A stretch of DNA of 64,000 nucleotides. It comes from Bacillota bacterium (GTDB lineage: Bacteria > Bacillota > Clostridia > Christensenellales > SZUA-584). The stretch's first letter is position 1. Each line of letters begins with the position of its first letter. The stretch spans positions 1 to 64,000 of the forward strand of contig JAEZKQ010000008.1 of assembly GCA_023436115.1 (NCBI GenBank), given 5' to 3'. The position numbers and the translations under genes were made by a program. The notes beneath the pieces were generated by a model. That model was not told the DNA's origin. It ran no database searches and worked only from the letters and a program-made list of their open reading frames with translations. Below, in pieces: positions 33,378 through 41,975 of the stretch.

Positions 33378-35189
33378 TTGGCTATCGAAGGAAAACTCAA
33401 ATCCGCAGTGTCGCTCGATGAGCTGACCATTGCGTCGATCAGAAAACGCTTTGAAGCGCTCGTTGGCACGGAAATCAATTTTAAAACCGAAGTGGTTCCC
33501 GAACTGCTTGGCGGTTTTGTTGTGGTATTAAACAACAAGGTTTATGACAGAAGCGTTCGCGCTTCTTTGGGAAAGATTAAAAACTTTATCATAGATTCCG
33601 ATGCGCCTTATCAGGAGGACGCGCTGGAAGAGGGCGATTTCTCTCTGGATTTCAGCGCCGAGGAGTTCGGGCAGGCCGCGAAGGACCGCATCAAAGGTTA
33701 TTCGGGCGCGCTTGACATGACGGAGGTCGGCACCGTCACTTACGCGGGAGACGGTATTGTACATGTGGCCGGCTTGGAAGGCTGTAAATACGGCGAATTG
33801 CTTGAATTTGAAAACAACGCCTACGGCATCGTGATGAACCTTTCCAAAGAAAGCCTCGGTGCCGTGCTTTTAAACAATTCCTGGGACGTTATCGAAGGCT
33901 CCACCGTTCGCAATACAGGCACGGTGGTGCAGGTGCCCGTGGGTGAAGCGCTCATTGGCCGTGTGGTGAACCCGCTGGGTGTGCCGATGGACGGCAAAGG
34001 CAAGATCGCTTCAAATAAATACCGTACGATCGAGGCCGAAGCACCGCATATATTCGACCGTCAGGGCGTTAAAAAGCCGCTGGAAACGGGCATTATGGCG
34101 ATCGACAGTATGATCCCGATCGGCAAGGGGCAAAGAGAGCTGATTATCGGCGACAGGCAAACAGGCAAAACAGCGGTTGCCGTCGACACCATACTCAATC
34201 AAAAGGGTAAAAATGTATACTGCGTGTATGTGGCGATCGGCCAGAAGGCTTCCACCATCGCGGGCATTTTAAAAACCCTCGAAGAGGAAGGCGCGCTTGA
34301 CTATACCGTCGTCGTGGCCTCCACGGGCAGCGACGCGCCATCGATGCAATATATCGCGCCGTATGCGGGCTGCGCCATCGCCGAGGAGTTTATGTACAGC
34401 GGCAAGGATGCGCTGATCGTCTATGACGATTTATCCAAGCATGCTGTGGCCTATCGAACCATGTCGCTGCTGCTGCGCCGTCCGCCGGGCCGCGAGGCTT
34501 ACCCCGGAGACGTGTTCTATCTGCATTCGCGTTTGCTGGAACGCGCGGCGCGCCTGAGTGACGTGAACGGCGGTGGGTCTTTAACGGCGCTGCCCATTAT
34601 CGAGACAATGGCGGGCGATATATCGGCTTACATACCCACAAACGTTATTTCCATCACAGACGGACAGATATTCTTGGAATCCGAGCTTTTCAACGCGGGC
34701 ATGCGTCCGGCCGTTAACGTGGGTCTGTCGGTGTCGCGCGTGGGCGGAAGCGCGCAGATCAAGGCCATGAGAAAGGTTGCGGGGCGTCTGCGTCTCGATC
34801 TTGCCCAATACCGTGAGCTGGCTGTGTTTGCCCAGTTTGCATCGGATCTTGATAAAAGCACAAGAGAAACGCTGGATCAGGGCGCACGGCTTACAGAGAC
34901 GCTCAAGCAGGCCCAATATTCGCCATATCCTATGGCCAGCCAGGTCATACTGCTTTACGCGGCTGTCAACAAGTTTCTCCTTAAGCTGCCGCTTGAGCAT
35001 GTCAAAGAGTTTAACCGGCGGTATCTGGAATACGTGGATACCAACTACCCCGATATACGCATCAGTATCAACAAAACTGGCGATCTGTCGGATACGGCTG
35101 TAAACGAACTCAAGAAAGCGGCAGATACGTTTATTGTGACCTACTGCCAGCAGAACGGCATCAAAATCGAGAATGAGGTTGATGCGTAA
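33378..35189 (+). CDS. atpA: ATP synthase delta C-terminal domain fused to subunit alpha
   Basis: This 603-residue protein is about 90 longer than usual alpha. Residues 1-70 read as the delta C-terminal domain: SAVSLDELTIASIRKRF, then PELLGGFVVVLNNKVYDRS and VRASLGKIKNF, matching the delta pattern P-L-GG-V-...-D-S-R-L. An acidic linker follows (about 72-90), then normal alpha from about residue 91 (SAEEFGQAAKDRIKGYSG). Walker A is GDRQTGKTA (258-266), and GLSVSRVGGSAQ carries the Arg that reaches the catalytic site. No separate atpH exists between b and alpha, and the delta N-terminal domain is absent. The start is TTG, right after the b stop. The gamma ATG overlaps the alpha stop (TAATG). 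Confidence 0.9.
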   Translation: MAIEGKLKSAVSLDELTIASIRKRFEALVGTEINFKTEVVPELLGGFVVVLNNKVYDRSVRASLGKIKNFIIDSDAPYQEDALEEGDFSLDFSAEEFGQAAKDRIKGYSGALDMTEVGTVTYAGDGIVHVAGLEGCKYGELLEFENNAYGIVMNLSKESLGAVLLNNSWDVIEGSTVRNTGTVVQVPVGEALIGRVVNPLGVPMDGKGKIASNKYRTIEAEAPHIFDRQGVKKPLETGIMAIDSMIPIGKGQRELIIGDRQTGKTAVAVDTILNQKGKNVYCVYVAIGQKASTIAGILKTLEEEGALDYTVVVASTGSDAPSMQYIAPYAGCAIAEEFMYSGKDALIVYDDLSKHAVAYRTMSLLLRRPPGREAYPGDVFYLHSRLLERAARLSDVNGGGSLTALPIIETMAGDISAYIPTNVISITDGQIFLESELFNAGMRPAVNVGLSVSRVGGSAQIKAMRKVAGRLRLDLAQYRELAVFAQFASDLDKSTRETLDQGARLTETLKQAQYSPYPMASQVILLYAAVNKFLLKLPLEHVKEFNRRYLEYVDTNYPDIRISINKTGDLSDTAVNELKKAADTFIVTYCQQNGIKIENEVDA

Positions 35190-36052
35190 TGGCAAGCATG
35201 GCGGATATCAAACACAGCATACGGTCCATATCTGATACGGAGCAGATCACACGGGCAATGCACCTTATTTCGACATCGAAGATGAAGAAAGCCATTGCCA
35301 AGTATGAGTCTAACCACGTTCATTTTGAACGTGTGCAGGCTGCTCTCAAGGATATACTCACGCATACCAAGGAGCTTTCGCACCCTTATGTGGGCGAGAG
35401 CGAGGGAGGAAAGGCCGCTTATGTGGTGATCGCGGCGGATAAAGGCATGTGCGGCGGTTACAACCACAATGTACTGAATCTGGCCTTCGATCATATGCAG
35501 AAAAGCAAGGAGCGCTATATACTGACCGTGGGCCAGGTGGCCCGTGCGTTTTTCGACCACCGAAATTACATGGTCGACGTGGAATTCCTGCATATGTCGC
35601 AAAATCCGTCGCTTTATAACGCGCGCAATATCACAAGCGACTTGCTGGAGCTTTTCGACAACGGCATCATGGACGAAGTGTATGTGGTGTATACCAAGTA
35701 CATATCGGTGGTGAAGCAGGAGCCGCGTGTTTTAAAGCTTTTGCCCATGTCGGTGTCTAACCTTATCGATATCGGTGAAGAGACACAGTACAACGCGGAG
35801 CTTTTTTACCATCCGTCGCCCAGAGAGGTGTTTGATGTGCTGGTACCGCAGTACATCATCGGCTTGGTTTATGGATGCCTCGTGCAGTCTTACGCGAGTG
35901 AGCAATGCGCCCGCATGACGGCGATGGAAAGCGCCACTCAAAACGCGGAAGAGATGATCGAAAGCTTAACTAAGCAGTATAACAGGGCGCGTCAATTTGC
36001 CATTACCAACGAGATCTCCGAAATCATCGGAGCGCTCGACGCATTAAAATAG
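35189..36052 (+). CDS. atpG: F-type ATP synthase subunit gamma
   Basis: This 287-residue central stalk protein has the N-terminal coiled coil IKHSIRSISDTEQITRAMHLISTSKM, the core DKGMCGGYN and the C-terminal helix AMESATQNAEEMIESLTKQYNRARQFAITNEISEI, all diagnostic for gamma. It rotates within the alpha3beta3 head. Start overlaps the alpha stop by one base. Normal length. Confidence 0.95.
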   Translation: MASMADIKHSIRSISDTEQITRAMHLISTSKMKKAIAKYESNHVHFERVQAALKDILTHTKELSHPYVGESEGGKAAYVVIAADKGMCGGYNHNVLNLAFDHMQKSKERYILTVGQVARAFFDHRNYMVDVEFLHMSQNPSLYNARNITSDLLELFDNGIMDEVYVVYTKYISVVKQEPRVLKLLPMSVSNLIDIGEETQYNAELFYHPSPREVFDVLVPQYIIGLVYGCLVQSYASEQCARMTAMESATQNAEEMIESLTKQYNRARQFAITNEISEIIGALDALK

Positions 36053-36067
36053 TTGCGGGAGAACAAT

Positions 36068-37477
36068 ATGGAGGATTATTCAATCGTCAATAAAGGCGAG
36101 CTCATACGAATCACAGGCCCGGTGCTGGACGTGAAATTTTATGACGGACATTTGCCCGCCATATACAACGCGCTCGTGATACGGCTTGGAGACCGCGAGG
36201 TTTGGCTGGAGGTCGCGATGCACATCGGCGACGATACAGTGCGCTGCATCGCGCTGCATGCTACGGAGGGCCTATATTGTGGTCTGGCGGTCATCAATAC
36301 GGGAGACCGTATCAATGTGCCTGTGGGGCAGGCGACGCTGGGACGCGTTATGAACGCCATCGGCCAGCCTATCGACGGAAAAGGGCCGATCAACTCACCA
36401 AAAAGGCTGCCCATACACCGTCAGCCCCCGAAATTCTCAGACCAGAATCCGGCGACGGAGCTGTTTGAGACGGGTATCAAGGTCATCGACCTATTAGCGC
36501 CGTATGCCAAGGGCGGAAAAATCGGTTTGTTTGGCGGCGCGGGCGTCGGAAAAACGGTGCTCATCATGGAACTGATTCGCAATATCGCCACAGAGCACGG
36601 CGGTTACAGCGTGTTTACAGGCGTGGGTGAAAGAAGCCGTGAGGGCAACGAGCTCATCGAAGATATGAGCGAATCGGGCGTTATCGAAAAAACGTGTCTT
36701 GCCTTTGGGCAGATGAACGAGCCGCCGGGCTCCAGAATGCGCGTCGCGTTCACGGGGCTGACGCTTGCGGAACAGCTGCGTGATGAAGAACATCAGGATG
36801 TGCTGCTGTTTATCGACAATATCTACCGTTTTATACAGGCGGGCTCCGAGGTATCGGCGCTGCTGGGGCGTATACCGTCTGCCGTGGGTTACCAGCCCAC
36901 ACTGGCTCATGAACTGGGCTCGTTGCAGGAACGCATCACATCCACCAAGGCTGGTTCCATTACATCCGTTCAGGCGATCTACGTGCCCGCAGACGACTTG
37001 ACAGACCCTGCACCCGCCACCACATTCTCGCATCTGGATGCGACGACGGTGCTTTCAAGGCAGATATCCGAGCTGGGTATTTACCCCGCGATCAACCCGT
37101 TGGAATCCACATCGCGCATACTCGACCCGCGTATCATCGGTGAAAAGCACTATAACGTGGCGCGCCGTGTGCAGGAGGTATTGCAGCGGTATAAGGAGCT
37201 GCAGGACATCATCGCGATACTCGGTATGGAAGACTTATCCGACGCGGACAAAACCATCGTGTACCGCGCAAGAAAGATACAGCGTTTCTTCTCGCAGCCG
37301 ATGTCGGTGGCCGAGGTTTTTTCGGGTATACCCGGCAAGTACGTACCACTGGAGCGTACCATAGAGAGCTTCCGCGCGGTGGTGGACGGCGAGGTGGACG
37401 ATATCCCCGAAGGCGCGTTCTTCATGGCGGGCGATATCGAGGATGTCAAGATAAAAGCGAAAAAGGCAATGGGGTGA
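36068..37477 (+). CDS. atpD: F-type ATP synthase subunit beta
   Basis: This 469-residue catalytic subunit has Walker A GGAGVGKTV, the catalytic Glu in GERSREGNEL, Walker B DVLLFIDNIYRF, and QMNEPPGSRMRV. The DELSEED-like contact loop is diverged (MEDLSDADK), and FIDNIYRF and AEQLRDEEHQD depart from the usual FIDNIFRF and AEYFRDE. The ATG at 36068 follows GGGAGAA; an in-frame upstream TTG at 36053 is less likely. Fully consistent with an active enzyme. Confidence 0.95.
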   Translation: MEDYSIVNKGELIRITGPVLDVKFYDGHLPAIYNALVIRLGDREVWLEVAMHIGDDTVRCIALHATEGLYCGLAVINTGDRINVPVGQATLGRVMNAIGQPIDGKGPINSPKRLPIHRQPPKFSDQNPATELFETGIKVIDLLAPYAKGGKIGLFGGAGVGKTVLIMELIRNIATEHGGYSVFTGVGERSREGNELIEDMSESGVIEKTCLAFGQMNEPPGSRMRVAFTGLTLAEQLRDEEHQDVLLFIDNIYRFIQAGSEVSALLGRIPSAVGYQPTLAHELGSLQERITSTKAGSITSVQAIYVPADDLTDPAPATTFSHLDATTVLSRQISELGIYPAINPLESTSRILDPRIIGEKHYNVARRVQEVLQRYKELQDIIAILGMEDLSDADKTIVYRARKIQRFFSQPMSVAEVFSGIPGKYVPLERTIESFRAVVDGEVDDIPEGAFFMAGDIEDVKIKAKKAMG

Positions 37478-37481
37478 TAGC

Positions 37482-37898
37482 ATGCCTGCAAAATATATGC
37501 TGGAAATTATCACGCCCGAAAGGATATTCTTTCGGGGCGAGGTGGAAAGCGTCATCATTCCCGCTCCGGATGGTTTCATGAGTATACAAAAAATGCATGA
37601 GCCTATGGTAGCGGCGATCACTATCGGCACGATGAAGCTCTGCGTGGACGGGGAATGGATGGAATGCATCACCTCGGACGGCTTTGTTGAAGTCCGGCCG
37701 GATGAGACGATCATTTTCTCCCAGACCGCGGAGTGGCCGGGTGAGATCGATATACGCCGTGCTCAGGAGGCCAAAGAACGTGCCGAGGAACGGCTGCGGC
37801 AGGCGCAAAGTCATCAGGAATATATGCAAAACCAGGTCGCGCTGGCCAGAGCCATGGTGCGTCTGCGCGCCGGACGCAAAAACCGCAATCTGGATTAG
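37482..37898 (+). CDS. atpC: F-type ATP synthase subunit epsilon
   Basis: This 138-residue protein has the N-terminal beta-sandwich (LEIITPERIFFRGEVESVIIPAPDGFMSI) and a two-helix C-terminal domain (IDIRRAQEAKERAEERLRQA and following basic helix) that can inhibit ATP hydrolysis. It ends the operon and is followed by a terminator. It begins five bases after the beta stop. Confidence 0.95.
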   Translation: MPAKYMLEIITPERIFFRGEVESVIIPAPDGFMSIQKMHEPMVAAITIGTMKLCVDGEWMECITSDGFVEVRPDETIIFSQTAEWPGEIDIRRAQEAKERAEERLRQAQSHQEYMQNQVALARAMVRLRAGRKNRNLD

Positions 37899-37908
37899 AA
37901 AGTCTCAA

Positions 37909-37937
37909 AACGCTGCATACTGTTGTAGCGTTTTTTT
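37909..37937 (+). terminator. Terminator of the ATP synthase operon
   Basis: AACGCT (37909-37914) pairs with AGCGTT (37927-37932) and a run of seven T overlaps the stem end. Confidence 0.8.
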
Positions 37938-37970
37938 AGTAGCAATACTTTATTGAAAGGAACGCGCCGA

Positions 37971-38549
37971 ATGACTGAGCTTATACTCATGCGCCACGGC
38001 AGAACAACACTTGCAAACGGTGTTTATTGCGGCAGCAGCGACCCGGCGCTGTCCGAAGAGGGTATTAACGAAACAAACAGCGCAATTAAACATATAGCAG
38101 CAATGGCGCCTGCGTACGTTTATACCAGCGATATGCGGCGTGCCCTGCAGACTGCAAAGCTTGTCGCACCGCAAATGGAACCTATAATATTACCGTCTTT
38201 GCGTGAGATGGATTTTGGCGACTTTGAAGGTCTTCGTGCCGGTGACATACAGCGCCTTATGCCAAAGGCTTGGCAAAGCTATATGGACGACTACAAAAGC
38301 TTTGTTTTCCCCAACGGCGAGGCTGTCGCAGACTTTTTGCAGCGCGCCGTTACAGCTGTGACGGATATCGCCGCCAGTCATACGGGCGAACGTACTCTTA
38401 TTGTCACCCACAAGGGTGTGATTATGGCGGTATTGTCTCATTACCTGCACGGCGACACGGCTCATGCTTTTTGCTACGACATCCGCCCGGCCGGCTGGGC
38501 GAAGCTTTTCATTACAAACGGGTTTGCCACATTGACACAGCTTATGTAG
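37971..38549 (+). CDS. Histidine phosphatase superfamily protein (CobC/PhoE-like)
   Basis: This 192-residue protein has the RHG motif in LILMRHGRTTLANG, with the phospho-accepting His. The second Arg is in SDMRRALQTAKLV, the acid residue in LREMDFGDFEG, and the second His in IVTHKGVIMAV. This is the layout of alpha-ribazole phosphatase and broad small-molecule phosphatases. The start at 37971 has GAAAGG upstream; a TTG at 37953 is unlikely. No cobalamin genes are nearby, so the substrate is open. Confidence 0.85.
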   Translation: MTELILMRHGRTTLANGVYCGSSDPALSEEGINETNSAIKHIAAMAPAYVYTSDMRRALQTAKLVAPQMEPIILPSLREMDFGDFEGLRAGDIQRLMPKAWQSYMDDYKSFVFPNGEAVADFLQRAVTAVTDIAASHTGERTLIVTHKGVIMAVLSHYLHGDTAHAFCYDIRPAGWAKLFITNGFATLTQLM

Positions 38550-38654
38550 TATATAAACTTAAAATTCATACATCCGCTTGGTATAAAATCCTGACTTTAG
38601 TCGATAATTACCGTATCAATGTATAAGCGGTGATACCGCACAAAGGAGGGAACC

Positions 38655-39236
38655 ATGGCAGGTGAGAGAGCCACAAAAATGCTGATACTAAGCAGCGCGC
38701 GGACATTGTTTTCCGAGAAAGGCTACGACCAGACGCCGGTTGAGGAGATATGCGCGCTGGCGGGTATCGCGAAGGGAACGTTTTTTTACCACTTCGAGAG
38801 CAAACAGGCGATCGTACGCTATATTGTGGCTATGCAGCTTCAGGAATATCGCGGCAAGCTTAAAGAGCAGATGGAAACGCTGGATGACCCTATCTCCAAG
38901 GCGGAGTATTTCGTAACGGCGCTGCTGGAGCAGGGACATACGGCTAACGAAGCCAATTCTTATTTTAAGGACTTAGAACCGGAATGGTACAGCACAGTCA
39001 TGACGGAAGAACGGATGCTGGCTTTGCTGCCGCTGCTTGAGGATGTGGTGGCGGAGGGTATCGAGGAAGGCGACTTCTATATAAAAAATCCGTCCGCTTG
39101 CGCCAAGATCGCCTTTTTAGGCATCGATGCTTACATCCATATGGGCCCGGCAAACAGTGATGAAACACGACGCGGCATACGCGAAATGACGGCAAAGACA
39201 CTGGGACTTAAGGAGGCGCTGCTGGCCATTTCGTAA
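38655..39236 (+). CDS. TetR-family transcriptional regulator
   Basis: This 193-residue protein has the TetR HTH: ILSSARTLFSEKGYDQTPVEEICALAGIAKGTFFYHFESKQAIV (about 11-54), followed by a variable ligand-binding helical domain. It probably regulates itself and the flavodoxin gene that starts 21 bases downstream. AAAGGAGGG precedes the start. Confidence 0.9.
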   Translation: MAGERATKMLILSSARTLFSEKGYDQTPVEEICALAGIAKGTFFYHFESKQAIVRYIVAMQLQEYRGKLKEQMETLDDPISKAEYFVTALLEQGHTANEANSYFKDLEPEWYSTVMTEERMLALLPLLEDVVAEGIEEGDFYIKNPSACAKIAFLGIDAYIHMGPANSDETRRGIREMTAKTLGLKEALLAIS

Positions 39237-39257
39237 CACATATAAGGAGGAAAGAAA

Positions 39258-39746
39258 ATGAAAACAGCGGTTGTTTATTATTCTCTGGATGGCAGCACGA
39301 GGCAGGCTGCCCGTCTTATCGCACAGAAGGCGGGCGCGGACGTTTATGAACTTGAAGAGGTCAAAAAGCGAAGCGGCAAACCGGCATCGTTTATGGCGGC
39401 GGCGTTCGGGGCCATTTTCGGAAAGAAGAGTCGTCTGAAGGACAATCCAGCTGCCAAAATGGGTGCGTATGAGAAGATCTATATCGGCTCGCCCATCTGG
39501 GCATCGCGTACAGTACCCGCACTCAACACGTTCGTGGGCGCCCTTGATGCCAAGGACAAAGATGTCGTGATATTTGCGCTTCAGGCGGACCCGAATTTAA
39601 CGGCATCTGAAGGAATCCGGAAGCTGGCGAGCAAGCTTGAGGCGCGCGGCGCAAAGGTGAGTCAGATGTTTTGTCTGCACGGAGAACAGCCGGGAAAGAC
39701 AGCTTCAGAGGAACACATTTCAGCACAGATAGCTAAGCACATATAA
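39258..39746 (+). CDS. Flavodoxin-like protein
   Basis: This 162-residue FMN protein has the phosphate-binding loop YYSLDGSTRQAA near the N-terminus and the isoalloxazine-contact segment YIGSPIWASRTVPALNTFV. It is an electron carrier or oxidoreductase of the flavodoxin-4 type, probably in an operon with the TetR regulator. AAGGAGGAAAG precedes the ATG. Confidence 0.9.
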   Translation: MKTAVVYYSLDGSTRQAARLIAQKAGADVYELEEVKKRSGKPASFMAAAFGAIFGKKSRLKDNPAAKMGAYEKIYIGSPIWASRTVPALNTFVGALDAKDKDVVIFALQADPNLTASEGIRKLASKLEARGAKVSQMFCLHGEQPGKTASEEHISAQIAKHI

Positions 39747-39773
39747 GCAGATAAAGACAGTAAAATGCTAGAA

Positions 39774-39826
39774 TGTTACAGAAATGTTACGGAAATATTG
39801 ACAATATAACGTTTATCAGTTATAGT
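39774..39826 (+). promoter_or_regulatory. WalR-like direct repeats and promoter of wall hydrolase 1
   Basis: TGTTAC (39774-39779), five bases, TGTTAC (39785-39790), five bases, TATTGA (39796-39801). This runs into a perfect -35 TTGACA (39798-39803), a 17-base spacer and TATAGT (39821-39826). The 11-bp period of TGTTAC repeats fits the TGTWAH-N5-TGTWAH consensus known for WalR/YycF. Regulation by a WalR-type protein is inferred. Confidence 0.7.
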
Positions 39827-39872
39827 AACCATAATGGTTTTATTTTGTCCGCTTTTATAAGGAGAAATCCGC

Positions 39873-41447
39873 ATGGCAAAAAATTCGGGCATTCGTGCTC
39901 TGAACAAGCTTAAAAACCTGAATAGTAAGAAAAATGAGCCGGTTTTAACACGCAAAGTGGCGGTCACGCGTGAAAAGGAGATACCGGCTGCTTCCGATGC
40001 GCCCGAGATCATTTCGGCTTCTTATGCTTCGGAAATTTTCGAAGATGTTCATTCCAATTCTTACGCGCAGTCAGAAACGGCGGACAGTGAACGGCGCAGC
40101 CGGGCTTCTGCAAAGCCGATAGCCGGGAGACTGAATATGAGCCGCGGCTATCGGAGCAAAAAGAAAGGCCTGATTTCAAAATTTCACAGACTAACGCAAA
40201 TATTGCTCGGCAAGCGTTCCGCTGACAACGCCGCTCTTGATTTTGCCGTCAACCATAAGCGTAAAAGCAAGAGGGAGCGCCGCAGAAGGATGATCTTTGT
40301 CTGTGCAGGCTCCGGTGTTCTCGTCATTGTCGCGGTACTGCTGGTTGTATTGGTTGCAGGTGGTCAAGCCGCATCAGGACAGGCCGATGAGATGTCGGTT
40401 GCCGGGGAGAGCCCGTCGCCGCAGATCAGTATGGTTGCGGATATAAGCGGCATGAATATTAAGGGCGGGCTGCCTGAGACGCACACAGCCACATTGCCGC
40501 CGGATGTGTCAGCGATGCTCACAGCACCGTTAGACCTTGAGGAACTGGAAACACTGACGAAAGACCCTGCCATAGATCCCACAACCGAGCCGACCGAGGA
40601 GTCGACCCCTGAATCGACACCTAAATCGACACCCGAGTCGACCCCGAAATCCACACCTGAGGAAACGCCTATCACTACGACGCCGCCCGAGGAAACACCG
40701 CCCCCGATTACGGTGGATGAGTGTGTGAAGTATTTTGTGGTGGAAGCGGATGCCTATTACAACGATATGGGCTACTCAAGCAACCATTATAAATATACGG
40801 AAGACGATGTGTATATGCTCGCGCAGATAATCGATATCGAAGCGCGCGGCGAATCATCGAAAGGCAAGGTAGCCGTGGGCAATGTGGTAATGAACCGCGT
40901 GTTAAACCGTCACCAATTTCCCAATACCATTGAGGGTGTTATCACAGCGCCCGGTCAGTTTGCATGGAAGCCCGAACGCTCACCCTCTTCCAGTTCAAAG
41001 CGCGCGGCGCGGCAAGTGCTGGAGGATGAATACTGGGTGATTCCGCAGGATGTCTACTTCTTCCGTTCAGGCGCATCCGCAGGCTCAGACTGGGGCAGCC
41101 ACAAATTTTATACACAAATCGGCGGGCACTGCTTCTATACACATAAATACAGCGGCCGTAATCGGGGCGGTGAAGCGCCTCCCAAGCTTTTTGACCGCAC
41201 GTTTAAGTATGCGCAATATGGCTGCAAGCCCGAAAAGCGCGTTTACCGCATTCAGTATATGCTCAATAAACTGGGCTTTGATGTCAAGGCGGATCGCTAC
41301 TTTGGTCAGGATACGGTTGATGCGCTCAAATTGTTTCAGGAATCTCATGGCCTTGAAGCTGACGGTGTTGCCGGGCCGAGCACAATGAAAAAGCTGATCA
41401 AGAAATTCGGCCTCAATAAATATTATGAAACTTTCTTGGCTGAATAA
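39873..41447 (+). CDS. Membrane-anchored SleB-type cell wall hydrolase 1
   Basis: This 524-residue protein has a basic cytoplasmic N-terminus of ~138 residues, one TM helix (about 140-162, MIFVCAGSGVLVIVAVLLVVLV), a Thr/Pro/Glu/Ser linker with STPE/STPK repeats (about 215-285), then a hydrolase_2 (SleB/CwlJ) domain (about 310-430) with the catalytic Glu in LAQIIDIEARGE, and a C-terminal PG_binding_1 domain (about 445-520, RIQYMLNKLGF, FGQDTVDALKLFQ). It cleaves cortex or wall glycan by family knowledge. In classical SleB the binding domain comes first and there is a signal peptide. Paralogues follow at 41976 and 43565. Confidence 0.9.
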   Translation: MAKNSGIRALNKLKNLNSKKNEPVLTRKVAVTREKEIPAASDAPEIISASYASEIFEDVHSNSYAQSETADSERRSRASAKPIAGRLNMSRGYRSKKKGLISKFHRLTQILLGKRSADNAALDFAVNHKRKSKRERRRRMIFVCAGSGVLVIVAVLLVVLVAGGQAASGQADEMSVAGESPSPQISMVADISGMNIKGGLPETHTATLPPDVSAMLTAPLDLEELETLTKDPAIDPTTEPTEESTPESTPKSTPESTPKSTPEETPITTTPPEETPPPITVDECVKYFVVEADAYYNDMGYSSNHYKYTEDDVYMLAQIIDIEARGESSKGKVAVGNVVMNRVLNRHQFPNTIEGVITAPGQFAWKPERSPSSSSKRAARQVLEDEYWVIPQDVYFFRSGASAGSDWGSHKFYTQIGGHCFYTHKYSGRNRGGEAPPKLFDRTFKYAQYGCKPEKRVYRIQYMLNKLGFDVKADRYFGQDTVDALKLFQESHGLEADGVAGPSTMKKLIKKFGLNKYYETFLAE

Positions 41448-41460
41448 CGAGTTTGCTAAA

Positions 41461-41489
41461 AGCCGCGGTAGTATGCTGCGGCTTTTTTT
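41461..41489 (+). terminator. Terminator after wall hydrolase 1
   Basis: AGCCGC (41461-41466) pairs with GCGGCT (41478-41483) followed by seven T. Confidence 0.8.
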
Positions 41490-41509
41490 ATCAGAGAAAT
41501 GGAGTCATT

Positions 41510-41866
41510 ATGGAGTTTGAACTTTTAAAGAAAAGCTATGCCGTTTGTGCACTGACCGCACCCTATGTACCGGACGGTGAATTTGTTTCGCTGACGATCA
41601 GCGGCGGTGAAGTGTCGCTTGTATGTGAAGAAGAGAAGTCACCGGAAAACTGCACGGCGGAAACCGGGTGGCGCGCACTGAAGATCAAGGGGCCCCTGGA
41701 TTTTTCGCTGGTCGGTATTCTGGCGGAAATCGCGGCGGTATTGGCGCAGGCCGGCGTGAGCCTGTTTGCGGTATCCACCTATGAAACGGACTATATACTG
41801 GTCAAACAGCACAGTTTGCAGCGGGCTATAGATGCGCTGACAGAAAAGGGTCACGCAGTAAGATAA
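41510..41866 (+). CDS. ACT-domain protein (CASTOR-like)
   Basis: This 118-residue protein has tandem ACT-like folds. KIKGPLDFSLVGILAEIAAVLAQAGVSLFAVSTYETDYILV is the signature of the C-terminal ACT in amino-acid-sensing CASTOR/aspartokinase-like proteins. It probably binds an amino acid, with no catalytic domain. It sits between two wall hydrolase genes with its own ribosome binding site (AGAGAAATGGAG region) after the terminator. The ATG at 41510 is preferred to 41453, which lies in the terminator. Confidence 0.8.
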   Translation: MEFELLKKSYAVCALTAPYVPDGEFVSLTISGGEVSLVCEEEKSPENCTAETGWRALKIKGPLDFSLVGILAEIAAVLAQAGVSLFAVSTYETDYILVKQHSLQRAIDALTEKGHAVR

Positions 41867-41874
41867 GACATAAA

Positions 41875-41927
41875 TGTTACGGAAATATTACGATTTCGTT
41901 GACCTGCTGCCGTCTTTCTATTATAAT
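41875..41927 (+). promoter_or_regulatory. WalR-like direct repeats and promoter of wall hydrolase 2
   Basis: TGTTAC (41875-41880), five bases, TATTAC (41886-41891), five bases, CGTTGA (41897-41902). This overlaps -35 TTGACC (41899-41904); a 17-base spacer precedes TATAAT (41922-41927). The geometry is identical to that before wall hydrolase 1. Confidence 0.7.
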
Positions 41928-41975
41928 AGGCTTGGAGTTTGAAGCGTCGCTAATAAAACACGAAAGGATTGGCTT

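Noticed and set aside
31577..37898. N-ATPase (Na+-specific accessory operon) because delta is missing
   Set aside because: The gene order is I-B-E-F-A-G-D-C as in standard F-ATPases, not D-C-Q-R-B-E-F-A-G, and a delta domain is present as a fusion.
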